A DNA stretch of 64,000 bases from Dasypus novemcinctus (taxonomy: Eukaryota; Chordata; Mammalia; Cingulata; Dasypodidae). The translations under genes were made by a program, and so were the position numbers. The notes under the pieces were generated by a model that saw only the letters and a list, made by a program, of their open reading frames with translations, ran no database searches and had not been told where the DNA came from. The DNA lies in assembly GCF_030445035.2 (NCBI RefSeq), contig NC_080673.1, positions 155,864,216 through 155,928,215 of the forward strand. The letters run 5' to 3'. Each line of letters begins with the position of its first letter. The first letter of the stretch is position 1. Below, in pieces: positions 12,801 to 23,556 of the stretch.

Positions 12801-15800
12801 GCCTGTAAGTTACTACATTAATTGAAATATAATGTGAAGGGGTAGAAGATGTTAGAGAAAAATTCTTTGTAAAACTAAGATGTTTATTTTTTATCAGAAA
12901 GATAATTTTCTCCCAACTGGATGGAGAGAGGGTAGGCACTGTTAAAAGTATTTAAAGTTATCCTTTTATTGCAGCATATTTTTCAAATGTTCTTCATATA
13001 TTTGGTCATGGTGGTATACTTTGAAAACATTCATGATAAAGTGTTTCTCTAAAGATTGTTTTTCAGCAAGGGACAACGAAGCTAAGTGTGGAAAAGAACA
13101 AAACTTCCATTACAAGTGACATTGGTATGCAATTTTTCGACCCAAGGACTCAAAATATTTTATTCAGCACAGACTATGAAACTCATGAGTTTCATTTGCC
13201 AAGTGGAGTGAAAAGTTTGAACGTTCAAAAAGCATCTACTGAAAGGGTATGGTTTGTTTTCTTTTCTCTTTCTGGGAATGTTAATGGAAATAATTATTGT
13301 CCAAAGTTATAAATTGGGAGGGATGTTTTACTGTTCTATAGTGGTAAAGAATACCTTCCAGAACAGTGGAAAGGAAAAGTTCCAGATACATCATTAACTA
13401 GTTTAGGAGATTATTATCAAGTCATCACTCTCGTCTCAATTTCCACATCTATAAACTGTAAATAAAAACACCTGCTTTTCATATCTCACAGTTTTGAAGC
13501 TTATTTCTCTATCTTTGATAATAATTCTCATATAATTTAGAAACTCTTTTCAGCACTTTTTTTTTCTAATCTTCAGATTACCAGCAATGCTACAAGTGAT
13601 TTAAATATAAAAGTTGATGGGCGTGCTATTGTGCGTGGAAATGAAGGAGTATTTATTATGGGCAAAACCATTGAATTTCATATGGGTGGTAATATGGAAC
13701 TAAAAGCTGTGAGTATATGTATATATATATAAAGATATTAATAGAATTATTTGTATCTCAGATACATAAATAAACCCATATAGTGCAATAATATGCAATC
13801 ATTAAGAATGATAGTGTAGTTATATATTTTTGACATGAAAAGATGTTCATCATTGATTTTTAGGTGAAAGAAAGTTACAAAGTAATTTGTGCAATATACC
13901 ATTTTTGTTTTTCAAAATGTGTATGTTTGTAAAAAACCATGAAAGGCATACCAAAATGTCAACAATAGTTAGGTATGTAGAAAAAGTAATAGGTGATTGT
14001 AATTTCATTTTTTGTTTCTCTTACCTGTATTTTCTAATTTTTCTATAATGATTACTTGTATAATTTAAAAAGGAGAAAAAATAAATCTTCTAAAAGAGAA
14101 TTTTGTGAGATCAAAGGAAGTATCCATGCCCTGAAGTTTTTTTTTGATGAAATTTTTCATATACCTTCATATCCAGTGATGTGAAAACAAGTAGTAAATT
14201 ATAAAATGCATTTTAAATTTATAATCTATCATTATTAGTTATAAATGAAAATATTTGCCTTTATTGTGGCTGTTGAAAGTTGAAATTTTCTTTGTGCTTC
14301 ACAAATTATATTTGAACTTAAACAGGTATCCTATTTCCTGTAAGGGAGCCATAAGTCCCCAAAACTTTTCACCTTCTCTCAATTCTGAACAAAGCACATT
14401 TATTCAGAATGCCTTTAGGGTACCTACTATGTATTGCTTCACTAAAGCTGATTAAATTTGTCTTACTAAGTATTAAGTGACAAATGAGAACTTAAACCTA
14501 TGGATTTATAGATAATTCTTTCCTGCTTTTTTTTTTTCAACTTAATTTCACAGTTCTTAGAAAATTAACCTTAAAAAAACTTAAGTAATTCTTTCACTTT
14601 CTTAAGCAGATCTTCTCCCTAATGCACATATTCCTATCTTTTAATAATAAAGATAAAAACATAAAGTGTGATTCTTACCAAAAAGTCAACAGCAATACTG
14701 GGTAATTTCTATGTGTACTGTGGTGAGAAGCCATTCCTTTGAGAGAATGGTGTTGAAGAATGGCCATTGGCGGGCTGTTGTCCTGGGCACCAGGAAGGCA
14801 AAGCAGCAGGAGATGAGAGATTGGCCTAAACCTTTTATTTTTCCACTTAAAATTTTGGGACTAATAATTTTTACCCTGCTTCCCACTTTGTTAATATCAC
14901 AAATATTAAAATACTTTGAAATTCATATACACGCGTATCAGTTTCTCCACAATTGAAGGAAAATAAGTGAATGTTGAAAAGAAAATTAGCTTCATAATGC
15001 CATTAATATTAGTGGTTAATTTTAAAGTATAGGAGATAATCATTAGAAAAAACTGTCAGCAGAAAAGGCTTTTAGATACAATTTAAAGGAAATAAAATGA
15101 AGTGACCACAGGATGGCAGCATTGAAACAAAATTGGAAAATCAGTTACAGAAGAATTAAATTTATTCCAGATACTACCACTACATAGTCAATTAACCATT
15201 TCCATTACCTTAGAACCAGCTTTCTCTCATTGTTTTAAATATCCCTTTGTAAGTAGTTGGCTACCAAATTTATAACTCCTGCTTCACAAGCTCCCTCTGA
15301 ACTAAGACTCAAATATCCATCTGCCTAAATCTAGTGTCCAATGGGCATCTCAAACTTAACAAGTCTAAAAACTTGTTATCCCTCCAAAAGACTGCATTTC
15401 TTTCCGTCTTTCCCATCAGTTCCCCGGCAAAACCTTCTTCAGAAGATGTAGAGTTTGTCAGCTTTTCACCACAACCATAGAGTAAACCACATCATTTCCT
15501 GCCTGGATTGTCAGACCAGCCTCCTCACCCATCTCCCTGCTACATTCTTTCTCTTCTATAGTCAGTTCTCTAGACAGCAGCCAGGGTGATCCTTTTAAAA
15601 ATCACGTCACTTCTCTATTCAGAGTCCTCTAATTTGGAATATAATACAAATGCCTTTCCCTGGCCTTACCTGTCTGGTGCCCAGTTATTTCTTCTTCCTG
15701 CCAGTCACCAGCCTCACTCTCCTTCAGCCACCCCAGCCCCTCCCTGTTCTCACAACACCAAGCTTGTTTCCCCTGCGGCTTCTCATGCATTGTTTCCCCT

Positions 15801-16875
15801 GCCTGGTATGCTCTTTCCCAGTTGCCCACCTGGCTCACTCCCTCACTTCTGGGTTTGGTTGGAATGTCACCTCACCAGAGAAGCCTTCCCTGACCACGCT
15901 ATGTAAATTAGAACCTCCTCCTAGTCACTCTCTCTCTACTTACCCTGCTTTATTTTTCTCATAGCATTTATTTCATCTGATGTATTACATATTTTCCTTG
16001 TTTATATATTTACTGATTGCCCCACATATAGTAGACACTTAATAATTATTTGTGAATGAATGAAAGGAAGGGATAGAGGGAGGAGAGAGGAAGACAGAGG
16101 CTTTGCAGTCTGGAAAAGAAAGGGTTTTGTGGGCTTACAACGCACGAATGTTCTTGGAGCAGTGGGCTGGAAGAAGAGAACCTCCTAGCAATTTTCTTTG
16201 AGTGCCTGGTCTTCAAAACTATATGGTTTGAATCTTTTCATTTGTGGTACTACAAAAACATTACAAATTAAAATTCATTCCCTTTAGGAGAAAAACAGTC
16301 TTTTTCTTATCTTCAGAAGCTTATCAATCCATAACTTTGTATATTGATGTGCATAGGAGTTAAATGAAACTAACCTGAGATTTTATTGATAGCAGTTTTA
16401 TTCTACACTTATGAATTGTTATATATTTTTTAACTAATGATTGAAAAATAAATTGTGTTGCAAGTTATTGACATACATAATAAGTTAAATAAGCTAAGAA
16501 CTCTAGCTGAATCTTGACACTGGTTTGGGGTTTTTTGTTGTTCTTGTTTTGGTCATAACTTTACTCTTCCCTACTGCTTTTTTTCTTATTAATTTCCCAG
16601 GAAGCTTTATTACCTTTTGTTCTATTTCTACTCATGGAATTAAATAAACCATATTATTATTTTCCTACTAGGAAAACAGCATCATCCTTAATGGAACTGT
16701 GATGGTCAGCACAACTCGTCTACCTAGTTCCTCCACTGGAGACCAGTTCAGTAATGGCAACTGGGTGCGCTACAAGCTCTGTGTGTGTGCTGATGGAACG
16801 CTCTTCAAAGTACAAGTAACAGGCCAGAACATGGGCTGCCAAATCTCAGACAACCCCTGTGGAAACACTTACTAG
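5565..16875 (+). CDS. SGCB: SGCB, beta-sarcoglycan (coding exons 2-6, spliced; exon 1 outside window)
   Basis: Beta-sarcoglycan is a type II single-pass glycoprotein of the sarcoglycan subcomplex in the dystrophin-glycoprotein complex at the sarcolemma; loss causes limb-girdle muscular dystrophy in people. Coding pieces are 5565-5774, 12619-12804, 13055-13246, 13577-13708 and 16672-16875 (stop TAG 16873-16875). Their lengths are 210, 186, 192, 132 and 204 bp, all multiples of three, so every junction is phase 0. With the 33-bp exon 1 expected upstream this gives 318 residues, the usual family length. Order in the protein: short cytoplasmic N-terminus, one membrane helix encoded across exons 2 and 3, long extracellular part with N-glycosylation sequons (NKT, NAT, NGT), and a C-terminal cysteine cluster. 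All introns are GT-AG. No disabling change is seen. Identity is certain from close agreement with the mammalian protein as I know it. Confidence 0.98.
6077..6448 (+). mobile_element. DAS-type SINE, first of a tandem pair
   Basis: Head GGAAACGGACTTGGCCCAGT, B box GTTCAGACCC, A-rich tail. Flanked by AGAAGAGACCTTTG at 6063-6076 and 6449-6462. The second SINE starts directly after the right copy. Lies 0.3 kb downstream of SGCB exon 2. Confidence 0.95.
6463..6902 (+). mobile_element. DAS-type SINE, second of a tandem pair
   Basis: Head GCGGCGGACATAGCCCAGTG. A 20-bp-scale stretch after the B box is missing compared with its neighbour (CCATGTGCACTGCTGATG lacks the GCTGGCCCATGCGCA block). Long (AAAT)n tail at about 6827-6902. 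Right flank AGAAGAAACCTTTG at 6903-6916 is a third copy of the target duplication with one mismatch. Confidence 0.95.
6917..8319 (+). other. SGCB intron 2, nothing recognised
   Basis: About 1.4 kb of moderate-GC, unique-looking intron. Short open frames on both strands have no family resemblance I can name. Confidence 0.4.
8332..8706 (-). mobile_element. DAS-type SINE
   Basis: Minus-strand head (GGAAGCGGACTTGGCCCAGT at the right end) and T-run tail at left. Perfect 12-bp target duplication CCTTGCCTTCTT at 8320-8331 and 8707-8718. Lies opposite in orientation to the pair at 6077-6902. Confidence 0.95.
8719..9190 (+). other. SGCB intron 2, nothing recognised
   Basis: AT-rich intronic sequence without a recognisable element. 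Confidence 0.4.
9200..11086 (+). repeat. Old LINE-like relic (L1/HAL1-related, uncertain)
   Basis: A-rich sense strand. Blocks such as TTTCAAAAGCACTGCTGTAA, GGAGGACAATAAAGCAATGG and CTTCAAAATTCACATAGAAG resemble an L1/HAL1-type consensus by eye. It is heavily decayed, with stops in all frames. It includes a low-complexity C-rich and CA tract at 9641-9675. Assignment is tentative. Confidence 0.35.
11186..11840 (+). mobile_element. Composite DAS-like SINE with internal tandem repeats
   Basis: Perfect 16-bp target duplication CTAAAATTGAGGAATG at 11170-11185 and 11841-11856 shows one insertion of 655 bp. Order: tRNA-like head (GGAGCAGATGTGGCTCAAGC, B box GGTTCAATCCC); a degenerate minisatellite at about 11283-11565 built on AGTGCCTGCGTGGTGAGCC; a second decayed tRNA-like head near 11634-11710 (GATCGAATCCC B box); then an A-rich tail. 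Confidence 0.88.
11886..12270 (-). repeat. Possible MaLR-type LTR remnant, antisense
   Basis: Shares the order of motifs seen in the clearer LTRs (GGTTTCAGAGGCTAG, GGATTAAGACCCATCCTG, TACCCACAGGAATATGGGTT). The ends are not resolved and no target duplication is seen. Confidence 0.45.
12619..12804 (+). CDS. SGCB: SGCB exon 3
   Basis: Encodes residues 82-143. It finishes the membrane helix (ITLVIWAVIRIGPNG) and starts the extracellular domain with one cysteine (GCDSMEF). Acceptor TTGTTTAG, donor GTAAGT at 12805. In human patients many known missense changes fall in this exon and the next (family knowledge); no such change is evident here. Confidence 0.97.
13055..13246 (+). CDS. SGCB: SGCB exon 4
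   Basis: Encodes residues 144-207 of the extracellular domain, including an N-K-T glycosylation sequon and the FFDPRTQNILFSTDYETHEF stretch typical of sarcoglycans. The acceptor used by other mammals is CTCTAAAG before ATTGTTTTTCAG. A second AG at 13065-13066, preceded by a better pyrimidine run, lies 12 nt downstream in frame. Donor GTATGG at 13247. Confidence 0.96.
13577..13708 (+). CDS. SGCB: SGCB exon 5
   Basis: Encodes residues 208-251, including an N-A-T sequon and the beta-rich repeats IKVDGRAIVRGNEGVF and MGKTIEFHMGGNMELKA. Acceptor CTAATCTTCAG, donor GTGAGT at 13709. Confidence 0.97.
13760..14095 (+). repeat. L1 3' end remnant
   Basis: GCAATAATATGCAATCATTA, then the ACCATTTTTGTT block and an A-rich end (GGAGAAAAAATAAATC) follow the 3'-UTR pattern of old L1. 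Starts about 50 bp after SGCB exon 5. Confidence 0.6.
14096..15230 (+). other. SGCB intron 5, nothing recognised
   Basis: AT-rich intron. No named repeat or coding signal found. Confidence 0.4.
15230..16062 (+). repeat. LINE-2, 3' part
   Basis: Long, ordered match to L2 by eye: CCAATGGGCATCTCAAACTT, CAGCAGCCAGGGTGATCC, CAGAGAAGCCTTCCCTGACC, CCCTGCTTTATTTTTCTCAT, and the end AGTAGACACTTAATAATTAT followed by TGAATGAATG. Gives spurious short open frames on both strands. Confidence 0.75.
16063..16671 (+). other. SGCB intron 5 end, nothing recognised
   Basis: Unique-looking AT-rich intron leading to the exon 6 acceptor. Confidence 0.4.
16672..16875 (+). CDS. SGCB: SGCB exon 6 (coding part, with stop)
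   Basis: Encodes residues 252-318 and the TAG stop. Holds an N-G-T sequon and the conserved C-terminal cysteines (CVCADG, MGCQISDNPCG) that form the EGF-like or cystine-rich end of sarcoglycans. The last residue is tyrosine; as I recall it is histidine in human. Acceptor TTTTCCTACTAG. Confidence 0.97.
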   Translation, partial: ENSIILNGTVMVSTTRLPSSSTGDQFSNGNWVRYKLCVCADGTLFKVQVTGQNMGCQISDNPCGNTY

Positions 16876-19835
16876 AAGAACCCCAGAGGTCTTCAAATGT
16901 TCATTGTTTTGACTTGACCTTTTTTTTTTAACAGTATGCATGCAACTCATTGTTTTTACAGTGCGTGTGATAACTCATAATTATTTTATCTGCAGAGCAC
17001 TGCTGTATCTATTATAAAATCTCCATATTTAAAATATTCTCAGAGAGCCTTAATTCTAATACATTTTATTAAGTTGTACCGCTCTTCAAATTACAATTCT
17101 CAAAAATAACTGTGGGAAAGTTAGTAAAATAAAAATTAATCATTTAAAGAAGTAGTTTTAAAATTCCACTGTTCCTTGTCTAAAAGATAAAGGGTTGAAG
17201 CAACTGTTTGGACTCACTATGAGTAAGCTTTTGGTAGCTCTAATGGAGATCGACCTACTGAAGATATTTGAAAGTTACACCATCCCAATAAATGTTACAT
17301 TCTTTGTCTTTTGGCCTCTAAGAGGTAAGACACAGATTTTTATTGTATTAACCTTGAACCACAAAAACAAAGTCATTTAAAAATTTTTACATATGTGAGA
17401 TAGTAAGTATCTATGGTTCCTTAGTTTTGTACTGGATGCAAATACTCTGTAAGAGAATGTTTACTTGAAATGATGATAAATATTAAGTGTTCACAATGTG
17501 GTAGACACTAAAACACAATCGCAGCTTTAACTTTTAAGTAATAATGATGGCTGTCATTTACAGAGCATCTTATACATCCCAGGCATTAACCTAGGTATGC
17601 ATGTTTAATATCTCTAATTCTCACCACAACCCTATGAAGTGTTATTATCCCAGAATTTCCCATTAGGAAACTGAGGATCAGAAAAGTTAAGAAATTTGCC
17701 TAAGGTCACATAGTAAGTGGCAGAGTTGGGACTGGAATCCAGGTGTGATTCAAACCTAGGTAAATCTGATTCCAAATACTATGTTCTTTTCACTACCTGC
17801 ACTGCATTTTTAATAATTTAAAACTCTAGAAAGATGAAGAAAGATTAATCCAAACTTACCTGAACAGAAAATAATAAAACAAAACAAGTGTGCTTATTCT
17901 AGTTAAAAAAACACTAATAAATATAATGCCAGACAAAAAGAAATGATCACTCAGATTTTATTCTCCTTTAAACCAATTCCAAAGCCAAATATACTATAGA
18001 GAGATAAAATTGGCCTAGTTGTGGGTGACACCAGTTTCCCAACCAACAGGATGTGGCATACTCAGCACCTGAATGGATAAAAGATATGCCTACATGTTTT
18101 TATACCCTCAGCCCTTAGGGTGAGACAGTGGGACTCAGAGCAGTCAAAGTCCCTGGGCAAGTCCTGGGGGTTGGGAATGGCCTAATGGGTTTATCCCAAT
18201 GTGCCATCTGAATATTACCCTAATATTACCTTTGTTAATATGTGCCATGTCTTGAAAAAAGGAATAGTGGACTAAAAGGTACTAATTCAGGAGATAATAC
18301 AAGTCATCTTTAAGTAAGTGTTAGAATTATCCCTGCTCCTATTATCATGAACCCATTGTAATTATTTTTCAACCCTCAATCCAGTTATTTTTTAAGTGTT
18401 TTATATTTGAATTGATAGGAACTTTTTGGTATTAACACATACAGCATCAGGGACAAGGATCTTAAAGTAGTTTGTTGTTAAATAGGTAGTGGGAATAATC
18501 CCTATCCTTCTTTCAAGTATAACAATATACTATTATGGTCACTTTGAACTTATAGATAAGAATATCTATACAAAAATTTTTATTCAATATTGTTACAGTG
18601 CTGTCTGATAGAAAACCAAATACCTAGACATTATGAAGTCATTAAATTATTGACTTCCTATCTAATAGTAAAAGTGCAGTTTTTAAATAAAAAAGTGACA
18701 TTTATGACTTCTGAGTATTAGTACAATTGTAATAATATTCAGAACCCATTGGAATATATTCAATATCATTTAGAACCAATTAATTGGAATTTTCATTCAG
18801 ATATTAAATTTATTTTTAAATTATACATTCTTTACCTGTTTGCTTTGTTTAGATTTGTTTTGAAAGTTTCTTTAAATAAATATTTATAAAAACCACAGAA
18901 CACTATATTACAAAGTATTATTTATTGAATATAATTCATGAAATAATCTGTTTTTACACCTCTGACACATATTTGTGTTTTTGATACATCTTCATTTAGT
19001 GCTTTTGACATGAGAGGATATTTTGATACTTCTATAGGACTGATATGCAACAGGCAGAACATTGTAGGACAGTTTACAGGCATTCCTTGCTTTTACACTG
19101 AAATGTAGATTTGGAAAATATATTGGAAAGAAGAACAAGAACAAATGGCCCGTTTTACCTGTGACCTAGTTTGATTAACATTAAAGCTTCAGTTACTCAT
19201 TCTTGCCACCAGATGGTATTTTTCTATAAACTGAAATGTACACTTTGGCTCTTCTGCTGAATATTCATCCCTTTCATTCAGTCCTGATAGGACAAGCAGC
19301 AGCAGACTTGGGGGAGGTGGATGACTAAGATAGGATCCTTGTGCCCAGGTGGGGACAGGAACATACTTCTTTAAATAATTGTATTGACAACGGGGCAGAT
19401 GAAATACATGCAAGATATTTTTATAGACTAATGAACAGACAGGAAAAATGTAAATCAACACAAAGCAGGGACTGCCAATATATGATCTGCAATATTTTAA
19501 AAATACCTATTTCTATTCCTTTTGCACTATGAAAAAGACAAAGTTTGTGTGATAGTTTTGAAGCTGAAAGGTAGAAGTTCTACCTTGTGTTGAATGAGTT
19601 GTTTTTTTATTTTAAAGAGGGCAGGACTGTTATGGTGCTAAACTTGCAGAAGAGACCATTGAAATGCTGATAATTTTAGTAATTTTTAAAAAGTTTTGAG
19701 AGGGGCAAAGATTACAAATTGTTATACAAAAATCTATTAATCTGTTTCAGATTGCTAACTTGAGTTGCAGTTAATTCAATTCCTAATAACTGTTAATGTC
19801 CTCTGTTTACAATAAAGATTCTTTAAATGGTTTGC
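16876..19835 (+). other. SGCB: SGCB 3' untranslated region (probable extent)
   Basis: Follows the stop codon without a clear splice site. The end is placed at the AATAAA at 19811-19816; about 3 kb fits the long SGCB 3' UTR known from other mammals. Earlier signals (for example AATAAA near 18876) could give shorter forms. A MIR SINE lies inside it. The end point is inference. Confidence 0.65.
17535..17815 (-). repeat. MIR SINE in SGCB 3' UTR
   Basis: Minus-strand MIR: the plus strand reads CACCACAACCCTATGAAGTG, TTAGGAAACTGAGGATCAGA, GCCTAAGGTCACATAGTAAG and GGACTGGAATCCAGGTGTGA, the reversed MIR core. It lies inside the probable 3' UTR, so it would be transcribed in antisense in the SGCB mRNA. 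Confidence 0.9.
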
Positions 19836-21324
19836 AGTTAATTTTTTATTAGAGAAGTTGTGTATCCAGAAAAATCATGCATAAAACACAATTAATTTCT
19901 GATAGTTATATATTAGCAGGTTTCTATTTAATCAGACAAACATGATGAATTTAAATGTGGCTTGAGAATGGGACACTGTCAGTGCTTATATAATCTCTCT
20001 GGAATCCTAGAACTAAGTTTTACAGTCTCAGGGTGGATAGTCCAACTGTCTGTGCATTGCAGAAGGCCTCTCTACAGTAACTCTTCCCCCAGAGTTTCAG
20101 GGTATGTGCATTCCTATCACCATGGCAAGGAGGCCAGAGCCTGGAAATGAAAGGGTGAAGATTTGCTGCAGGACAGGCTTGGTGGAGGATGGGTGGAGCC
20201 TGGACGGCTCCTGTCTAAAATCCCCTGCCTGGCTTGAGTCAGATCTAGGCCCATTGGAAACTACCTAAGGATCTTAAGGTAAGCCTTAATAATAACAATG
20301 CTATTATTGTGTTCTTTCCATATCTTTTGTCATAAAAAATAGCCTCTCTTTTTTTTTTAATAATTATTTTGTCACCTTTTTCTTTTGTGTAAGAATGGAC
20401 TCTTCATTTGCTTTCTACTTTTTATTTTTTCCTACTGCCTTCTCCCTCTCTCTTACTCTCTAAACACACATACTAGTGCATGTACACACATCAACACACA
20501 CATAGTACTTCCATTTCCTCATACATCAGCTTGAATGTGTCCATTTAAAGATTTACACATTACTTAACTGTTTTTGATTTCCTGAGGAGCTTTTCTGGGG
20601 TTTGTCTGGGGTTCGTTACCTAATATATATATGTTTTTATATACTACATGTAATTTTTTTTTTTTTTTACAAATTAATCCCTTTTACTTTAAGACTTAAG
20701 ATTACCCTTAACTAGCTGTTTTGAACTGAAATCTATTAATGAATAAATTTCAACTCTAAAAAGAACCAGGTCCATGAAAAATTTTAATTTGTATCCCCTT
20801 AAGAAAAAGTCTTCTCCAACCACATCTTTTCTCTCCATTATTGCAAAGTAATTCACCTGTGAATGGCCACTATATCCTTTTGTTACTGATGTTACATTAC
20901 CTTGGTATACAACTGTATATATAATGATAGTAGCTTTGAATATGACTATATTTAATTTCTGGAATTACCTGAGAGGCACGCTATAAAAGTAAATCCCTCC
21001 TCTACTTGTAGGGCACCTCCATAGGTCATAGCCATGTGTGCCTGAATTTAGATGCCCTTCAAAATATGGGAAAATTTACCTTGTATGAAACAAAGGTTAA
21101 AAATTGCATGGTAAATTTTATTCACTCCATGCATGCATTCATTCAGAGGATAACCCAGTGAAAGACTGCAGACTATTAAAACTAAAAAACATGGCCTTCA
21201 CCTTCTGGAAGCTTCCAATCTTGTGAGCTCACACTAGACACAAAGCAAGACAATAGCAATGCAAGATTGTATGCTATTCTTTCAAACTGAATGTTACTAA
21301 CATGCATTCATTCAATAAATATTT
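19836..21324 (+). other. SGCB-LRRC66 intergenic, nothing firm
   Basis: No gene. 21118-21324 (ATTCATTCAATAAATATTTACTG at its end) resembles the end of an old LINE but is too short to assign. Confidence 0.4.
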
Positions 21325-21332
21325 ACTGAAAG

Positions 21333-21610
21333 TTTTTTTTCTTTTAGATTTATTTATTTATCCCTCCCCTGTTCTTCTGTGACCACTTCTAGCCTTATCA
21401 GCGGGCACCAGGAATCTGTTTCTTTTTGTTGCGTCATCTTGTGTCAGCTCTCCGTGTGTGCGGTACCATTCTTGGGCAGGCTGCACTTTCTTTATTGGTG
21501 CTGTTCGTGGGCCAGCTCCACACAGGTCATGGAGACCCAGGGTTTGAACCGCAGATGACCTCCCGTGTGGTAGGTGGACGCCCTATCCATTGGGCCAAGT
21601 CCACTTCCCA
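21333..21610 (-). mobile_element. DAS-type SINE with internal deletion
   Basis: Minus-strand head at right (GGAAGTGGACTTGGCCCAAT) and T-rich tail at left. The GC-rich middle is reduced compared with 8332-8706. Flanks ACTGAAAG at 21325-21332 and 21611-21618 are the target duplication. Confidence 0.88.
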
Positions 21611-21780
21611 ACTGAAAGATTTCTGAAAGCATAAAGACAGAGGCTAACACAGGAAAAAAAGTCTCCAGTCCCTAGGATATGGGATGGCTCTTGAAGGATA
21701 TGTAGGATTCGGACTGAAGAGAAGAAAAGGCATTGAATTTGGAATTGGTAATGAGCTAAAAGCTAATTCTAGCTTGAGAT

Positions 21781-21894
21781 ACACATATATATTTCTTTGC
21801 ACAAGCCACATCTGGCAGGTGCTCAACATATATTAATACACATATATATTTCTTTGCATAAGCCACATCTGGCAGGTGCTCAACATATATTTAC
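21781..21894 (+). repeat. 57-bp direct tandem duplication
   Basis: Two adjacent copies (21781-21837 and 21838-21894) both begin ACACATATATATTTCTTTGC. They differ at one clear position (CACAAGCC versus CATAAGCC) and at the last few bases. Confidence 0.9.
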
Positions 21895-22264
21895 CAAATG
21901 AATTGTTTAGCTAGAGAAATGCAAAACCTTGGATGCCAGCTTGAAGGATTTGGACCCCAGGCAATAAGGAACCCTTTGAGAATTTCAAATGAGGGAAGGA
22001 TAAGAGGAAAACAGTTTATGGGAAAATAACCCTTTGAAATCAACTAGCATGGATTAAGAAGAGAGTCAAGAGACAGATGCAGGAAAATTAGTTAAGCCTT
22101 CTTGTATTTCAGACCGTAGCAAAGAGAAGTAAAATAAAGTACTTCTTTATTTTATAAAAGAAGTGTATATTTATAAATAAAGTAAACCAACATTCCATAC
22201 TGAGTAATGTGATGATTTGCACACACACTGGTTTTTTGTTGCTGTTTTTATTATTAAATAAATT

Positions 22265-22349
22265 TTTTTTTGGTTCTACAATATTTATTTATTTTAAATG
22301 TTACATTCAAAAAATATAAGAGACTCCCATATACCCTTCGTCCCCACAC
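22265..22349 (-). repeat. L1 3' tail fragment, antisense
   Basis: TTCAAAAAATATAAGAGACT and CCCATATACCC (plus-strand reading) match the 3' end of L1 copies in this lineage, in reverse. Confidence 0.4.
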
Positions 22350-22357
22350 ACTGGTTT

Positions 22358-22725
22358 GTTTTTTTTAATCCCTCCCCTTGCAGCTTTTTGCTTGCTCTCT
22401 GCTTTCTGTATCCATTTGCTATGCATTCTTCTGTGTCTGTAGTTTTATTTTTATTTTATTTATTTATTTACTCCCCCCACCCTTCCAGCTTCCTTGCTGT
22501 CTGCTCTCTGTGTCCATTTGCTCTGCGTTTTTCTGTGTTTTGTTTTTGCTTATCTTCCTTTGCATCACCTTGCTGGGTCACTCTCCACAGTGCTTGTGGG
22601 CTGGGCGGTTCTCTGCAGTGTGCAGGCCACCCTGCCTTCACAAGGAGGCCCCGGGAGTCGAGAACCCAGGGCCTCCCATGTGGTAGATGGGAGCCCAACT
22701 GATTGAGCCACAGCCGCTTCCCCCA
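22358..22725 (-). mobile_element. DAS-type SINE, partly duplicated tail
   Basis: Minus-strand head at right (GGGGGAAGCGGCTGTGGCTC). At left the CTTGCTGTCTGCTCTCTGTG-type block appears twice (about 22383-22437 and 22490-22545), suggesting an internal duplication or one SINE inside another. Flank ACTGGTTT at 22350-22357 and 22726-22733. Confidence 0.85.
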
Positions 22726-22733
22726 ACTGGTTT

Positions 22734-23556
22734 TTAAATGGAGTTTAGCTTAATGAAAACAGAACACTAAAATTATTCATTTAATTTTCAAATTATTTTT
22801 TTGGCATACATTCAGCCATTTAATTTGTAGGTACTTGTTTTAAAACTTTCAATTTCCATCTCAAGAATTTTTGGTGAAAAAGATTTGATGTTTCCATACC
22901 TTATATTTTCATGGTTCTGAGGCAGAGCATTTTTTTATAATTCATTTTATTTCTTCTGTATAGAAATGATTTCAAAATGACTTGAAAAGTCAAAAAAGGC
23001 ACAAAGACCAAGTTTGTAGTTCTTAGAGTCATAAAAATACCCAGAGTCTTTTTTGTGAGTTGAACTTTCTACTCATATAGTTACAGAAGGTTCACAATTC
23101 AATCTAACCGGACGGCATGTCATTCACGTAATAAATCGCATGGCTGATTACAGTGCTGTAGATAAGCATAATAGACTTTGCTCAGCACTAACTGAACAGT
23201 AAGGAAGCAGGAAAGATCTTTAATCTTGGTAATGTTTCACTTACTCCAAAGAGGACTGCAGAGTGAATGACACTGAAAAAGCAGAAGTGCAGGTGAGGCC
23301 TAAATGAAATGTGTTTTCTGAAAAATTAGGGATCTTTAGTTATTTTTTTGGTGACATCAATGTAATTTTATACTGTAACTGTTCCATTTGGGGTAGCTAC
23401 ATTTTAATGTAGTAATTTCTAAGAAAGCAAACACTTATGTTGGCAATTAAGGCAAAATAACTTTCCTAAAGCTTAAATTGAAAAATATTCTGCTTCTTAT
23501 TTACTATTAGTTGTTACATAAATTATTTTAATTATTCAATCATTTTCTTTTTCCAG
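22734..23556 (+). other. Upstream region of LRRC66 coding start
   Basis: Holds a candidate non-coding first exon ending at CAG|GTGAGG (exon end 23292). No CpG island or clear TATA box is evident. Otherwise nothing recognised. Confidence 0.35.

Noticed and set aside
15586..15964. 106- and 104-codon frames in SGCB intron 5
   Set aside because: Pyrimidine-rich L2 3' sequence read in two frames; no codon structure or start context.
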